Positions 19,201-27,913 of a stretch of 64,000 nt of DNA are shown piece by piece (positions within the stretch are counted from its first letter, which is position 1; the number at the start of each line of letters is the position of its first letter). The position numbers and the translations under genes are program-made. Origin of the DNA: JACNKV01 sp964645915. Its GTDB lineage: Bacteria; Fidelibacterota; Marinisomatia; Marinisomatales; JACNKV01. Below the pieces are notes generated by a model. The model made no database searches. It was not told where the DNA came from and saw only the letters and a list, made by a program, of their open reading frames with translations. The stretch spans positions 62,001 through 126,000 of the forward strand of contig CAZYDH010000003.1 of NCBI GenBank assembly GCA_964645915.1. Direction: 5' to 3'.

Positions 19201-19974
19201 TTTGTGCGATCCTTTCCCTGAAATATAATCACCTTCAATGTTATAAAGCGGTTGTGCTTTTATGAAATTTTCCTCGTGACTAAACACAACGAGGTCATCA
19301 TATCCGTCCACATCATAATCAACCGACATCACAAACACAAATCCAGATCCCGATCTTAAAAAAGTGGGTTTGATAGACTCTACAACAACCAATTTTCCTT
19401 CTTCGTCTATATCAATAATTTCGAGGCCGCGCTTTGGAATTCCAAATGATGCTGCAATTTCCTCATCTCCATCAGCATCAAAATCAATTAACTCAAAATT
19501 ATGTCCCCTTAAAAACCTGTTTTCTCCTGCCAGATTTATTGACATGTCAGGAAAACTGCTAAAACCGTCATTAATCCAACGATAAACAAAATAATTTGGC
19601 TGTAATATCTCTTCCTCTCCAGATAAATTAATTCCCACGATCAATTCGGGATATGCGTCTCCATCCAAATCTCCAACATCAACGCCTATAAAACCGCCCA
19701 GCTCACCATCCGGGACGCTTAATTCCCACAATAATTCTTGTCTGCCTGCGTTATCAATTTCATACAGCTGAAGTCTTGTTGTCAGGTTGTTGGTTGTGTG
19801 CGGCTCCTCAACGGTAATATATTCTAAAAATCCGTCACCGTCCAGATCGTAGGTTCCTTCCAGGTGTAAAACCATTGCATCGTCTGCTATTAATGATGAG
19901 CAAAAAACGCACCACATAAACAACATAAATATTTTTGGTTTTGAGGATTTTATTCGAGTTTGAAATCCGTGCAT
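16279..19974 (-). CDS. Giant surface protein: FG-GAP repeats plus Ig-like (He_PIG) domains
   Basis: 1231 residues from ATG 19974 (an earlier ATG at 20007 is also possible). After a signal peptide (IFMLFMWCVFCSSLIA) come about six FG-GAP/VCBS motifs in the first 350 residues, such as DLDGDGFLEYI, DFDADGDEEIA and DYDVDGYDDLV. The rest holds repeated putative-Ig modules, recognised by recurring phrases like PEGMTIDQTGLLTWTPN, VNQKPTILSNPP and VEDEYSEDTQEGTIFVN. A hydrophobic C-terminal segment (SWPLMLTFVGVMFAWGVSQI) may anchor it. It is convergent with the barrel gene, 15 bp apart. An adhesin or surface scaffold is likely from the architecture alone. Confidence 0.85.
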   Translation of the reverse strand: MHGFQTRIKSSKPKIFMLFMWCVFCSSLIADDAMVLHLEGTYDLDGDGFLEYITVEEPHTTNNLTTRLQLYEIDNAGRQELLWELSVPDGELGGFIGVDVGDLDGDAYPELIVGINLSGEEEILQPNYFVYRWINDGFSSFPDMSINLAGENRFLRGHNFELIDFDADGDEEIAASFGIPKRGLEIIDIDEEGKLVVVESIKPTFLRSGSGFVFVMSVDYDVDGYDDLVVFSHEENFIKAQPLYNIEGDYISGKGSHKKIDGISGFLPQKTIVTDWDTDGFIDGVLAFQSGHIASLTLTPDKVVIEEIPIEAGPISDLKIANIDKDFDKDIIIVSGEMNMVSLISVETNGTVSDAEYFSLKSGKEEMQIFSILPMMRMGTYTGSVIAVGWSGSKNIIFLTDLGHKPDAPPKKPMVSVDESELHEDLLEVFPEISMDEFTLPQISKPIKTIGQPLPENILPRHVLPVNKSFAYTIPENEAESFYSFRWLIPPPKGMYFHYESRSIQWVPNEKDLGAFQLAYHIEMKTGEEVVQSEEDTLSFKTVPQLEGYDERLWIYVNDPPVFISEPTGTEFVANTLFEYEPLIQDRNPDAKLQIDIEVSPEGMTLEDNIVFWQTDSTHVNIYPVRMVVSDGFDRTAQDFKLFARAGVVILSEAAGELWVGDLYEHQVDIWYQNLNYPVEYDLIDPPEGMTIDQTGLLTWTPNNTQIDTQKSAIVVRHGVAADTQQVELFVNHAPIIVKAPPPMVMIQSGETWDFQIEVLDPNVLDEITFSSFNLPSGMRLDPYSGRLFWEPSWREADFSHLLIEVSDGKATRTIETDFYVNTPISIVSVPQEIAAVDELYNYVLETKDKNSGLLLPTKREVSLENKEAVKVYKVNITDDIYRENIDRYIGDWENAETVYLSTADSIDTDNVSRLNLKKYVHSIFYEDNRLIVILQTIDDRTVKVKDVLWELFKGSKGKPPKVIVERQPLVRYTLIDFPEGMTINELTGTVNWVPTPNQVDSHVVTVMVSDGYSRDEQTYNLYVNQKPTILSNPPVMALVGEVFKYTLQVEDNNQNTKLVYSLIKAPRNMQINQEGKIFWTPESDQIDNQVFEVKVEDEYSEDTQEGTIFVNINPTIISKPKPVALTGHDYHYKIVAEDLNSDGITFRPVRLPKYAKFNKRTGKLKWKPRNNQRGPNDIIIMAIDEHGATTAHEFQIHVFEDPSARQFVNTSWPLMLTFVGVMFAWGVSQI

Positions 19975-20209
19975 AGTTTTATTTCGGAATTTAATAATTA
20001 TAGCCACTGAATCTACAATAAGACGATCAGAAAACGGTACATTAATTTATTCGGATTTAACCATATTGTTTAGGGTTTTATTTTACATGATTTTTATTTT
20101 TATTCCTCTAAGAAATAATATCAGAGAAAAAATATTTGACTTTTGTTAAAGCCGGGGATTGTCATAAATTGTATGGTTCTCTTATCAACAAATGGGCAAG
20201 CAGACTAAT

Positions 20210-21097
20210 ATGAAAAAAATCATTCTTCTAAGTTTTCTTTTTGGTGTCGTTTTTGGACAAAGTGATCTATATCCGGTTGAAGAATTTTATGGTGGAGGTA
20301 TCGGGTATAGCCTTACCTCTATTAAACTAGCTTCTATTCCAGCCGCTTCTGATTTGTCAAAAATGGGCTTGGACACAACCGATTTCAAATCAACATTTAC
20401 CATCCACGGTGGCGAAGGCTTTACGCATATTGCAGGAAGGTGGAGGATTGGAGGATATGCTGGAATTGGTGTCGATCGCATCAGCGCTGTTCCCACCGTA
20501 ATGCTCTATCAAAACCGAGATGGTGTTGATGGGTTTCAATATGATCCTCTGGGTGGCCCCACTGCTGACACAACGGTTGCTTATACGGGTGACTATGCCC
20601 CTTCAATAAAAGCAAAACTGTCTTTTACGCTTGGAGCTGCCACCGTTGAATATGTTATGCCTCTTTTCCGCGATCTTGAAATTGCTGCCGGTTCATTAAT
20701 AGGATTGGGGAGAATGAATATAAGCATCAATCAACACAATGGAACCGCTCGCTGGGACAGAGCCTTTTCAAATATCGTTTATGGAGAACAGGACTCAAGC
20801 GGAACCATGTATTACGAAGTTACTGATTTTGATGATACACAAGCAGTCGGATTGATACCGGTTGGCATTCCAAGTCGATTCACCAACGTCAGCGGTGCTT
20901 TTTTAAATGTTCAACCCTATGTCGCCATTAAGTGGCAACTTCTTGACCGTGTTGGGCTTCGAGTCAGTATGGGATACAACAAGGGCACCATTTCTGCAGG
21001 TGGTTGGCTTTTAAACGATCGAGAACCCATTAGTGATTCTCCGAAATACTCAGCAAAAGGAATTGCTATTCGAGCAATGTTATACTTTGGTCTCTAG
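20210..21097 (+). CDS. Putative outer-membrane beta-barrel protein of unknown function
   Basis: 295 residues starting MKKIILLSFLFGVVFGQ, a clean signal peptide; the six-codon-longer start at 20192 is less likely. The mature part is rich in Gly and aromatic residues with alternating strand-like segments (HIAGRWRIGGYAGIGVDRI, LRVSMGYNKGT) and ends AIRAMLYFGL, typical of an outer-membrane barrel. I recognise no specific family. It lies 58 bp before the processing protease gene on the same strand and may share its promoter. Confidence 0.7.
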   Translation: MKKIILLSFLFGVVFGQSDLYPVEEFYGGGIGYSLTSIKLASIPAASDLSKMGLDTTDFKSTFTIHGGEGFTHIAGRWRIGGYAGIGVDRISAVPTVMLYQNRDGVDGFQYDPLGGPTADTTVAYTGDYAPSIKAKLSFTLGAATVEYVMPLFRDLEIAAGSLIGLGRMNISINQHNGTARWDRAFSNIVYGEQDSSGTMYYEVTDFDDTQAVGLIPVGIPSRFTNVSGAFLNVQPYVAIKWQLLDRVGLRVSMGYNKGTISAGGWLLNDREPISDSPKYSAKGIAIRAMLYFGL

Positions 21098-21155
21098 TTT
21101 TTCGCGAGATTAGTGTTTCTGGTTTTAATAATATTGTCAAAATATCTTGATTTAA

Positions 21156-22772
21156 ATGAAAATCTTTAATAAAAAATATAAATGGTTAATTGCAGCTGTC
21201 TCTTTGATTGTCTTAGGGGTAGGTGTGTCGCCATTTGTCCATAGCTTATACTCTCAAGACAAAGATCCGTTTCGCGCTGTCCGATCTAAAATAAAAGTGA
21301 TGAATCAAATTCTTCAAATTGTTCAGCACTACTATTTTGACAATGTAGAAATGGATGAGCTGATGGATGGTGCACTCCATGGTATTATGAAAGAACTTGA
21401 CCCTCATTCAATCTATATTCCATCGAAAGACTTTGAAGATATCGATGAAAAATTTAAAGGAGAGTTTCAAGGGATAGGTATCGAGTTTGATCTATTAAAT
21501 GGATATATCACCGTTATTTCCCCCGTTGCTGACAGTCCGGCTGAGCGCGTAGGTCTTCAGCCCGGTGATCAGATCATTGCCATAGAAGGTGAAGATGCTT
21601 ACGGTATCACAAAAGATGAAGTTTTTTCGAAACTCAGAGGAAAAAAAGGTTCTTCTGTTTCAGTAACCGTCCATCGAATTGGCTTGGATAAACCTTTTGA
21701 TGTCTCTATCGTGAGAGACAAAATACCCATTTACAGTATTAGAGCGGCGGTGATGCTGAACGATTCAACCGGATATATTTGGTTAACGCGTTTTTCCGCA
21801 ACAACAATAAAAGAAATGGAATCTGCTCTTGAAAAGCTCGACAAACAAGGCGCAAAGCAATATCTTTTAGACCTTCGCAATAATAGTGGGGGTTATCTTG
21901 AACAAGCAGCGGCGGTTGCAGATTTATTTATCACAAAAAAAGATACCCTTGTTTATACAAAAGGAAAGAAGTTAAACAAAGATCAGTTCTTTTTATCTAA
22001 TTCTAATACCGGAAGAGAAGACTATCCTTTGGTCATTTTAGTAAATCGTGGTTCTGCAAGCGCGAGTGAAATTGTTGCCGGCGCGGTTCAAGATTTAGAT
22101 CGTGGTTTAATTGCCGGAGAAACAACCTTTGGCAAAGGATTGGTTCAGCGCCAACTTCAACTGGCTGACAACTCAGCGATTCGAATTACGATTGCCCGTT
22201 ATTACACTCCGAGCGGTCGGTTAATCCAACGTCCATATGAAAACGGCGACGAACACACATACTATAAAGAGCTTTATATGAAAGATCGTGAAGCTAAAAT
22301 TGACAGCCTAAAAGAACTTCGTCCTAAATATTTAACACGTTCAGGACGAACCGTTTATGGTGGAGGAGGAATCACTCCTGATGTGTATATCCCCTGGAAC
22401 AGAAAACTCTCACCCGGCACTCAGCGCTTGATTTCTAATCCGAAACGACCTTTGTTTAATTGGGCGTCGCATTATTATTCCAAGCGCGGGGCGACGCTTC
22501 CCAAATATAAAAACTTTGTCAAGGATTGGTCTATCACAGAAAATGACTTTAATGATTTTCTATCCAGCCTTGAACTAGATAGTGTACAAGTCGATTCCAC
22601 ATCTATCGCAGATGATCGGGAGTTTCTTCTCACTTCGCTGAAAGCTGAAATTGCAGGGGTTGCGTGGGGTAACGATGAAGAATGGGGTATTCGTAGGCTT
22701 GATGATAATCAGGTGTTAAAAAGTTTAAAATTATTTCAAGAAGCTACTGATTTCATACATCATTCTCCGTAA
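21156..22772 (+). CDS. C-terminal processing peptidase (S41 family, PDZ)
   Basis: Periplasmic serine protease of the CtpA/Prc group, 538 residues. An N-terminal signal anchor (WLIAAVSLIVLGVGVSPFV) is followed by the MDGALHGIMKELDPHS region, a PDZ domain (about 108-180, FQGIGIEFD...GLQPGDQIIAIEG), and the S41 catalytic core. The catalytic Ser lies in GSASASE at residues 299-305 and the Lys in TFGKGLVQ, about 25 residues later. The C-terminal 120 residues are lineage-specific. Such enzymes trim the C termini of secreted or envelope proteins; nearby envelope protein genes are possible clients. Confidence 0.95.
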   Translation: MKIFNKKYKWLIAAVSLIVLGVGVSPFVHSLYSQDKDPFRAVRSKIKVMNQILQIVQHYYFDNVEMDELMDGALHGIMKELDPHSIYIPSKDFEDIDEKFKGEFQGIGIEFDLLNGYITVISPVADSPAERVGLQPGDQIIAIEGEDAYGITKDEVFSKLRGKKGSSVSVTVHRIGLDKPFDVSIVRDKIPIYSIRAAVMLNDSTGYIWLTRFSATTIKEMESALEKLDKQGAKQYLLDLRNNSGGYLEQAAAVADLFITKKDTLVYTKGKKLNKDQFFLSNSNTGREDYPLVILVNRGSASASEIVAGAVQDLDRGLIAGETTFGKGLVQRQLQLADNSAIRITIARYYTPSGRLIQRPYENGDEHTYYKELYMKDREAKIDSLKELRPKYLTRSGRTVYGGGGITPDVYIPWNRKLSPGTQRLISNPKRPLFNWASHYYSKRGATLPKYKNFVKDWSITENDFNDFLSSLELDSVQVDSTSIADDREFLLTSLKAEIAGVAWGNDEEWGIRRLDDNQVLKSLKLFQEATDFIHHSP

Positions 22773-22861
22773 ATTCGGTAATGCGTTATGCGTGTGTTCG
22801 GTTTAGAACACAAAAAAATTACATTAAAATAAATACTACTTAATTAACACTGGAGGAAACT

Positions 22862-23485
22862 ATGCTAGTTGAATATTTTGTAAATGGCGGAAATTTTATG
22901 TGGCCTATTTTGATTGCGCTCATTTTTGGACTGCTATTTTCATTAGAGCGTTTATATTCGTTATTGATGTCTTCCATCAATTCAAAAAAATTCTTTTCTG
23001 AGGTTTCAGAAACTTTAGAAAATGATGGTATAGACGCAACGTTAGAACTTTGTAATAAAACCCGCGGCCCTGTCGCTGAAGTATTTCACGCCGGGCTGTC
23101 TCGTCGTCATCGCGGTTTATCTGAAGTTGAAAAAGCGATCCAAAATGCCGGTGGTGTTGAAATGGCGTTCTTAGAAAAAAATATGATCTGGCTGAACACA
23201 GTAATTACTATCGCGCCTATGCTTGGGTTTACCGGAACAGTAGTCGGTATGATCTCGGCATTTGATGCAATTAAAGCTGCCAATGATATTTCCCCTGCAG
23301 TTGTTGCGGGAGGTATTTCTCAGGCTCTATTGACAACAGCTTTCGGTCTGATCACAGCCATGATTATTCAAATGTTTCAAAATATCTTTGTTTCAAGAAT
23401 TGATAAACTGGTCTTGGAAATGGAAGAAAATTCCCTTCTGTTGCTCGATCGACTTTATGAGTTAGACGCAGCCTCTAAAAAATAA
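22862..23485 (+). CDS. exbB: ExbB/TolQ family proton channel subunit
   Basis: Inner-membrane energy-transducing subunit, 207 residues with three membrane helices (about 10-28, 105-130, 145-170). The conserved MLGFTGTVVGMISAF and ISQALLTTAFGLI blocks of the TolQ/ExbB/MotA family are present. A strong ribosome binding site (TGGAGGAAAC) precedes the ATG. Two ExbD genes follow directly. With no TonB or TolA in the window, the client of this motor is unknown. It is clearly distinct from the MotA-type protein at 39231-40019. Confidence 0.95.
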   Translation: MLVEYFVNGGNFMWPILIALIFGLLFSLERLYSLLMSSINSKKFFSEVSETLENDGIDATLELCNKTRGPVAEVFHAGLSRRHRGLSEVEKAIQNAGGVEMAFLEKNMIWLNTVITIAPMLGFTGTVVGMISAFDAIKAANDISPAVVAGGISQALLTTAFGLITAMIIQMFQNIFVSRIDKLVLEMEENSLLLLDRLYELDAASKK

Positions 23486-23500
23486 CTGTCAGGATTTATT

Positions 23501-23902
23501 ATGGCCAAGAAAAAACGGAGGTTTAAGGGCGGAGAGATCCCAACGGCATCGATGGCTGACATTGCTTTTTTGCTGTTGATTTTCTTTCTTGTCACAACCA
23601 CCATTGACACGGATAAGGGCTTGGGAATTGTTCTTCCTCCAAAGGGAGACACAATTGAGATCAAGAAGAAAAATATTCTCAATTGTTTGATCAATTCCAG
23701 TGGAAATGTCCTCCTTGGCGGTGAGCCTGTAAAGGTTCAGGATATTAATCGGATTGTAAAAGACAAACTTCGTGAGAACAACAAGTTGATCATTTCTGTT
23801 AAAACACATGGGAAATCCCGTTATAAAGATTATGTAAGGGTGATTGATCAATTAAAAATGGCCAACGCTACACGAATTTCAATTGCGGAGAGTGAATCAT
23901 GA
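23501..23902 (+). CDS. exbD: ExbD/TolR family protein, copy 1
   Basis: 133 residues with the ExbD N terminus: a short cytoplasmic segment (GGEIPTASMADIAFLLLIFFLVTTTI) whose membrane helix carries the proton-binding Asp of SMADIAF. A periplasmic domain follows. Shared operon with exbB (15 bp gap); the end overlaps the second exbD by 4 bp. Confidence 0.93.
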   Translation: MAKKKRRFKGGEIPTASMADIAFLLLIFFLVTTTIDTDKGLGIVLPPKGDTIEIKKKNILNCLINSSGNVLLGGEPVKVQDINRIVKDKLRENNKLIISVKTHGKSRYKDYVRVIDQLKMANATRISIAESES

Positions 23903-24309
23903 AGTTTACCCGTAAAACACAATTATCCAGCGATATTCCTACCGCATCCATGCCGGACATCATCTTTATGTTGTTAATCTTCTTTATGGTAACAACTGTA
24001 TTGCGAGAATATTCCGGTTTACCCATTGAGCTTCCCAAAGCCAAACGAATTGAAAAATTAAAATCTAAGCGACACACTGCCCATATTTGGATATCTAAAG
24101 ATGGGTTAATCTCTATCGAAGATAAGTTGTTTGCTGTTGGAGATGTAAAGCACATCATGTATGAACGTCGTGCCGACGATCCTCAAATTACTATCTCGTT
24201 AAAAGCAGATGAAAATGCTCGAATGGAAACTATTTCCGGCGTACACAATCAACTGCGCGAAGCTGACGCCTTAAAGCTTAATTATTCAACCAAGACTCTA
24301 ATTAATTAG
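23899..24309 (+). CDS. exbD: ExbD/TolR family protein, copy 2
   Basis: 136 residues; SSDIPTASMPDIIFMLLIFFMV holds the membrane helix with the conserved Asp. It differs from copy 1 (KLRFKG-type start absent, different periplasmic domain), so the pair probably forms a heteromeric ExbD dimer, as described for other Bacteroidetes-like ExbBDD systems. A terminator follows 10 bp after the stop. Confidence 0.93.
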   Translation: MKFTRKTQLSSDIPTASMPDIIFMLLIFFMVTTVLREYSGLPIELPKAKRIEKLKSKRHTAHIWISKDGLISIEDKLFAVGDVKHIMYERRADDPQITISLKADENARMETISGVHNQLREADALKLNYSTKTLIN

Positions 24310-24318
24310 TAGATAGAA

Positions 24319-24352
24319 AAAGGGTCGGAAGTTATCCGACCCTTTCTTTTTT
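24319..24352. terminator. Bidirectional intrinsic terminator between exbD and frdB
   Basis: An 11-bp perfect stem, AAAGGGTCGGA/TCCGACCCTTT with a 5-nt loop, is followed by CTTTTTT on the plus strand; on the minus strand it is followed by TTCTATC. It separates two convergent operons. Confidence 0.9.
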
Positions 24353-24366
24353 ATACTGTATTGTTT

Positions 24367-25092
24367 TTATTTTTTTAACGCAATCCCACTGAGTTTTCTT
24401 CTTATAAAAGAAAACATTTCTAACAGTGGGAGGTCTTTTGGACAGACATCATCACAACCCATCATTCCAATACACCCAAAGACTCCATCGTCTGTTGAGA
24501 CAAGCTCAAACCATTCTTGGTCGTTTCGCTCATCTCTCGGGTCCATCATAAGGCGTCCGATTCTATTTAGTCCTGTCGCACCCAAAAACTCAGGATAAAC
24601 TTGAGCGGTTGCACATCCTGCAAGACAGCATCCACACTCAATACAACGCTCCGCTTCATAAATTTTATTCGCGGTTTCATTGTCCATGCGTTCTTCTTCA
24701 AGTGTGGGGTCAAATTGTTTTTCTGTGTGAATCCACGACTCAACTTTTTCAGCCATCTCTCTGAACCAAACACCTGTATCAACCGAAAGGTCTCCAAGTA
24801 GTTTGAAAAAGGGAAGAGGATATAGCTCTATTGTGTCCGGTAAATCAGAGGTTAATGTTCTACATGCAAGCGTCGGTCTTCCGTTGATCATCATACTGCA
24901 CGACCCACAAATCCCTGCACGGCAAACAAAGTCAAACATTAGGTCTGGAGCTTTTGTTTCTCTGAGAATGTTCAGCGCTGTAAACACATTCAATCGTTGT
25001 GTTTCTTCAAGACTATATGTTTCCATTCTTGGTTCATCGTTATCTTTCGTTGGGTTATAACGAAATATTTTAAATGTTAATGTTCTGCTCAT
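24367..25092 (-). CDS. frdB: Fumarate reductase/succinate dehydrogenase iron-sulfur subunit
   Basis: Electron-transfer subunit, 241 residues. Cysteine motifs for three clusters are visible: CRAGICGSCSMMINGRPTLAC (2Fe-2S), CIECGCCLAGC (4Fe-4S) and CIGMMGCDDVCPK (3Fe-4S). The start is ATG 25092, preceded by an excellent AAGGAGGTG; the longer frame starts inside that binding site. The start overlaps the frdA stop by one base. Third gene of the C-A-B operon. Confidence 0.95.
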   Translation of the reverse strand: MSRTLTFKIFRYNPTKDNDEPRMETYSLEETQRLNVFTALNILRETKAPDLMFDFVCRAGICGSCSMMINGRPTLACRTLTSDLPDTIELYPLPFFKLLGDLSVDTGVWFREMAEKVESWIHTEKQFDPTLEEERMDNETANKIYEAERCIECGCCLAGCATAQVYPEFLGATGLNRIGRLMMDPRDERNDQEWFELVSTDDGVFGCIGMMGCDDVCPKDLPLLEMFSFIRRKLSGIALKK

Positions 25093-27023
25093 TACAGCAC
25101 CTCCTTCCATGCTTCCTTCGGTAATCGTTTTCCTGTCGATTCCGATGGGTCGATCCGACCTTCAGTTTTTTGTCCGGAATCTACATTATTATTGTACTCT
25201 TCTGTTGTCTCTGTCATCTTTATTTGTTTTCCACCACCATAACCGCGATCGCCCGGAGGGAGGTCTAACACACCTACCGGTTCATAACTAAACACCGGAC
25301 TACCTTGTGCGTCTGGCCATCTTGCCAGAGTTCGGTTTAACCAATTTTCATCATCCCGAGCAGGATAATCTTCTCGTGAGTGTGCTCCTCTTGATTCTGT
25401 TCGTCTTAGTGCGCCTTCAGCGATCAACAATGCTTGTTTTGCCATTCCTTCAATCCGGATGGCTTGAGACAGCTCAGGATTCATTCCAGGCGCGTTCGAT
25501 TTTACTTCAACGTTTTCTACGCGCTTTACTATGTCTTTTAATCCTTTTACTGCTTTTTCAAGTCCTTCACCTGTTCGGAAAATATGCACATGCGTTATTA
25601 AAAGTTTTGAGATTTCATCCCGAAGTTCATACACGTTTTCGCCGTTAGACATATTCAGCATTTTTGAGATTTTGTCTATTTCCAGTTTTGCTGTTTGTTC
25701 GGCTAGGGTTATATCAGCAGTCAACGTAGCATTCTGAGCATAATCTGCAATTTTTTCTCCCACAACCATCCCAGCGACAACTGTTTCGGCTAATGAATTT
25801 CCACCCAATCGATTAAATCCGTGCATATCCCAACAGGCAACCTCACCCAGCGCAAACAAGCCTTCCATGTTGTAGGCATGACCATCTTTGTTCACTCTGA
25901 TTCCGCCCATCGAATAGTGTTGGGTCGGTCGAACCGGGATCAATTCTTTTATTGGGTTCACCCCAATGAAATACATGCAAATATCATATACTTCTCTGAG
26001 CTTGGTTTTAAGGTGTTCTTCACCAAGGTGGCGCAGGTCAAGCCATAAATGTTCTCCGTAGGGAGATTTTACACCTTTTCCTTTTAACATATGTTCTTTC
26101 ATCCGTCTTGAAACTACATCACGAGAGGCTAGTTCTTGTTTATCCGGCTCATAGTCTGGCATAAAGCGATATTCATCAACATCCAACAACAATCCACCAT
26201 CTCCCCGACAGCCTTCTGTAACCAAAATATCAGTAGGCACAATTCCGGTTGGGTGGAACTGAACGGCTTCCATATTAGCAAGCGGAACAACACCTGTTTG
26301 TAAGGCTAACCACGACCCTGTTCCTTCGTTAATGACCGCATTGGTTGATTCACCATAAATGCGACCATATCCGCCGGTCGCGATTACGGTTGCTTTCGAT
26401 ATGTAATTTAAGATCTCCCCGTCTCGTAATGAGCGAACCACCGCACCTATACACTTCCCGTCTTTGTGAATTAGTCTGATTGCTTCCATTCGATCGTGTA
26501 CGGTAATCCCATGCTGTACAATTAAGTTGTCCATTGCGTAGAGGACTGTATGGCCTGTTCCGTCTGCGGTGTAACACGTTCTCCATTTAGCTGTTCCTCC
26601 AAAGTCTCGTGCGGTGATCAACCCTTCTTTTTCGGCTTCCTCAACAATGGTTGTTTTGTTTCCTTTTATGTAGACATCCCGCGGACCCGGCTCAACGCGA
26701 TTCCATGGAACGCCGAAATGTGCCATTTCTCTCATTGCAATTGGAGCGGTATCCGCAAATATTCTTGCAACTTCCTGATCTGCGCCCCAGTCTGATCCTT
26801 TTACGGTATCTAACCAGTGGACAGTCGGATTGTCCCCTTTTCCTTTTATCGAATTACCTAAAGAGGCTTGCATGCCTCCTTGGGCTGCTGCGGAGTGGCT
26901 CCTTCTGGGAGGAACCAAAGAAAGGATAATGACATCTAGTCCTTTTTTTGCAGATTCAAGGGCAGCTCTTTCACCGGCAAGCCCAGCACCAACAACCAGT
27001 ACGTCCGTCGTAATCGTTCTCAT
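25092..27023 (-). CDS. frdA: Fumarate reductase/succinate dehydrogenase flavoprotein subunit
   Basis: Catalytic subunit, 643 residues from ATG 27023, which has GGAAGGAG 8 nt upstream. A longer frame to 27152 lies inside frdC and is rejected. VLVVGAGLAGERAA binds FAD; RRSHSAAAQGGMQ is the covalent-flavin region; HPTGIVPTDILVTEGCRGDGG and HYSMGGIRV carry active-site residues. The gene overlaps frdC by 4 bp. The frdCAB order and the single long membrane subunit match Wolinella-type quinol:fumarate reductases; direction of the reaction in the cell cannot be told from sequence. Confidence 0.96.
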   Translation of the reverse strand: MRTITTDVLVVGAGLAGERAALESAKKGLDVIILSLVPPRRSHSAAAQGGMQASLGNSIKGKGDNPTVHWLDTVKGSDWGADQEVARIFADTAPIAMREMAHFGVPWNRVEPGPRDVYIKGNKTTIVEEAEKEGLITARDFGGTAKWRTCYTADGTGHTVLYAMDNLIVQHGITVHDRMEAIRLIHKDGKCIGAVVRSLRDGEILNYISKATVIATGGYGRIYGESTNAVINEGTGSWLALQTGVVPLANMEAVQFHPTGIVPTDILVTEGCRGDGGLLLDVDEYRFMPDYEPDKQELASRDVVSRRMKEHMLKGKGVKSPYGEHLWLDLRHLGEEHLKTKLREVYDICMYFIGVNPIKELIPVRPTQHYSMGGIRVNKDGHAYNMEGLFALGEVACWDMHGFNRLGGNSLAETVVAGMVVGEKIADYAQNATLTADITLAEQTAKLEIDKISKMLNMSNGENVYELRDEISKLLITHVHIFRTGEGLEKAVKGLKDIVKRVENVEVKSNAPGMNPELSQAIRIEGMAKQALLIAEGALRRTESRGAHSREDYPARDDENWLNRTLARWPDAQGSPVFSYEPVGVLDLPPGDRGYGGGKQIKMTETTEEYNNNVDSGQKTEGRIDPSESTGKRLPKEAWKEVL

Positions 27024-27805
27024 GATAATACTCCTTCCCATGGTCCGGCAAGAGCAATGACCGTGGCAAAGCCTAAGATAACATAAAACCAAAACAGCAA
27101 ATAAAAGATCGCCTTTGCATACTTTCTTGCAAACCATGTGTCTGCTAGCCATTTAACCAAAAGCCTGTAAACGCCGATAGCCATATGGGCAACAACAGAA
27201 AACATTAATATTAGATACAAAATCCACAAGCCACTTTGTACTCGACTTGTTGCAACGTCTGCCGTTAAGCCTAACGCCTGTCCTTTAATGCCCATGTCTG
27301 TAAATATATTCCACGCGACCAACACCAAATGGAACGCGCCGGTTGCTAACACAATCATTCCCGTTCGAACCTGCCAAATCCATAGCGAGGTTTCGAAATG
27401 ATTTCTGTGTTTAATATCCGAGGAGGGTTCTTGATTCCATGCCTTTTTTGATTTTTTCAGCCTAACTCCAAGCTCCATCATTCTTTTTCTTTCGTGTAGT
27501 TTCCCGGGAATCTTTCGACTAGCCCAAACAAAGTGAATGAAAAACGCTGCTGTAACAATAAAAACAAGGGGTTGAGCTATTGGGACTGTATGCTCCATAA
27601 AACCTGCGACAAGATCATATAGGTCTTTTCCAAATAAAATTGTGCTTTCAAAAATTAAGTGGCCTAAAATAAACAACGCTAAAAATGCGCCGGTGAGACC
27701 ACTTATCCACTCATTGCGAATCGCTTTTTTTGCTTTTTTGCTAGCATCGCTGGATCGGCTGTGGCGAGATTCTGCTTTCGGATATAATTCCGTATTAAGA
27801 GACAT
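27020..27805 (-). CDS. frdC: Di-haem cytochrome b membrane subunit of fumarate reductase/succinate dehydrogenase
   Basis: 261 residues with five hydrophobic helices. Histidines 49, 91, 159 and 207 lie in helices (ILGHLIF, FFIHFVW, GAFHLVL, VVAHMAI), the pattern of the four axial ligands for two b haems in Wolinella FrdC. This is a type B anchor with one polypeptide. ATG 27805 has AAGGAG upstream. About 110 bp separate it from the GCS2 gene stop; the gap is AT-rich and probably holds its promoter. Confidence 0.93.
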   Translation of the reverse strand: MSLNTELYPKAESRHSRSSDASKKAKKAIRNEWISGLTGAFLALFILGHLIFESTILFGKDLYDLVAGFMEHTVPIAQPLVFIVTAAFFIHFVWASRKIPGKLHERKRMMELGVRLKKSKKAWNQEPSSDIKHRNHFETSLWIWQVRTGMIVLATGAFHLVLVAWNIFTDMGIKGQALGLTADVATSRVQSGLWILYLILMFSVVAHMAIGVYRLLVKWLADTWFARKYAKAIFYLLFWFYVILGFATVIALAGPWEGVLS

Positions 27806-27886
27806 CGTTATTTCTCCTTATTCAAATAGAAAATGAATAAGGAAAATTACATACCTTTTTGTCTTCTTTACATATAAAATTAAACC

Positions 27887-27911
27887 CTTTTTAACTAAAA
27901 ATGTTAAAAAG
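27887..27911 (-). terminator. Weak AT-rich hairpin after the GCS2 gene
   Basis: A 9-bp stem CTTTTTAAC/GTTAAAAAG with a 7-nt loop starts 3 bp after the GCS2 stop and is followed by GGGTTTAATTTTAT on the minus strand. The stem is AT-rich, so its strength is doubtful. Confidence 0.35.
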
Positions 27912-27913
27912 AT

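Noticed and set aside
22862..24309. ExbB-ExbD-ExbD as part of the motor operon
   Set aside because: It is 11 kb away, on the other strand, and of the TonB/Tol type, without FliG-contact residues of MotA.
25093..25110. Six-codon extension of FrdB
   Set aside because: Its codons are the Shine-Dalgarno sequence of the ATG at 25092.
27024..27152. 43-residue hydrophobic extension of FrdA
   Set aside because: It lies wholly within frdC in another frame; the ATG at 27023 has a strong binding site and the normal flavoprotein N terminus.
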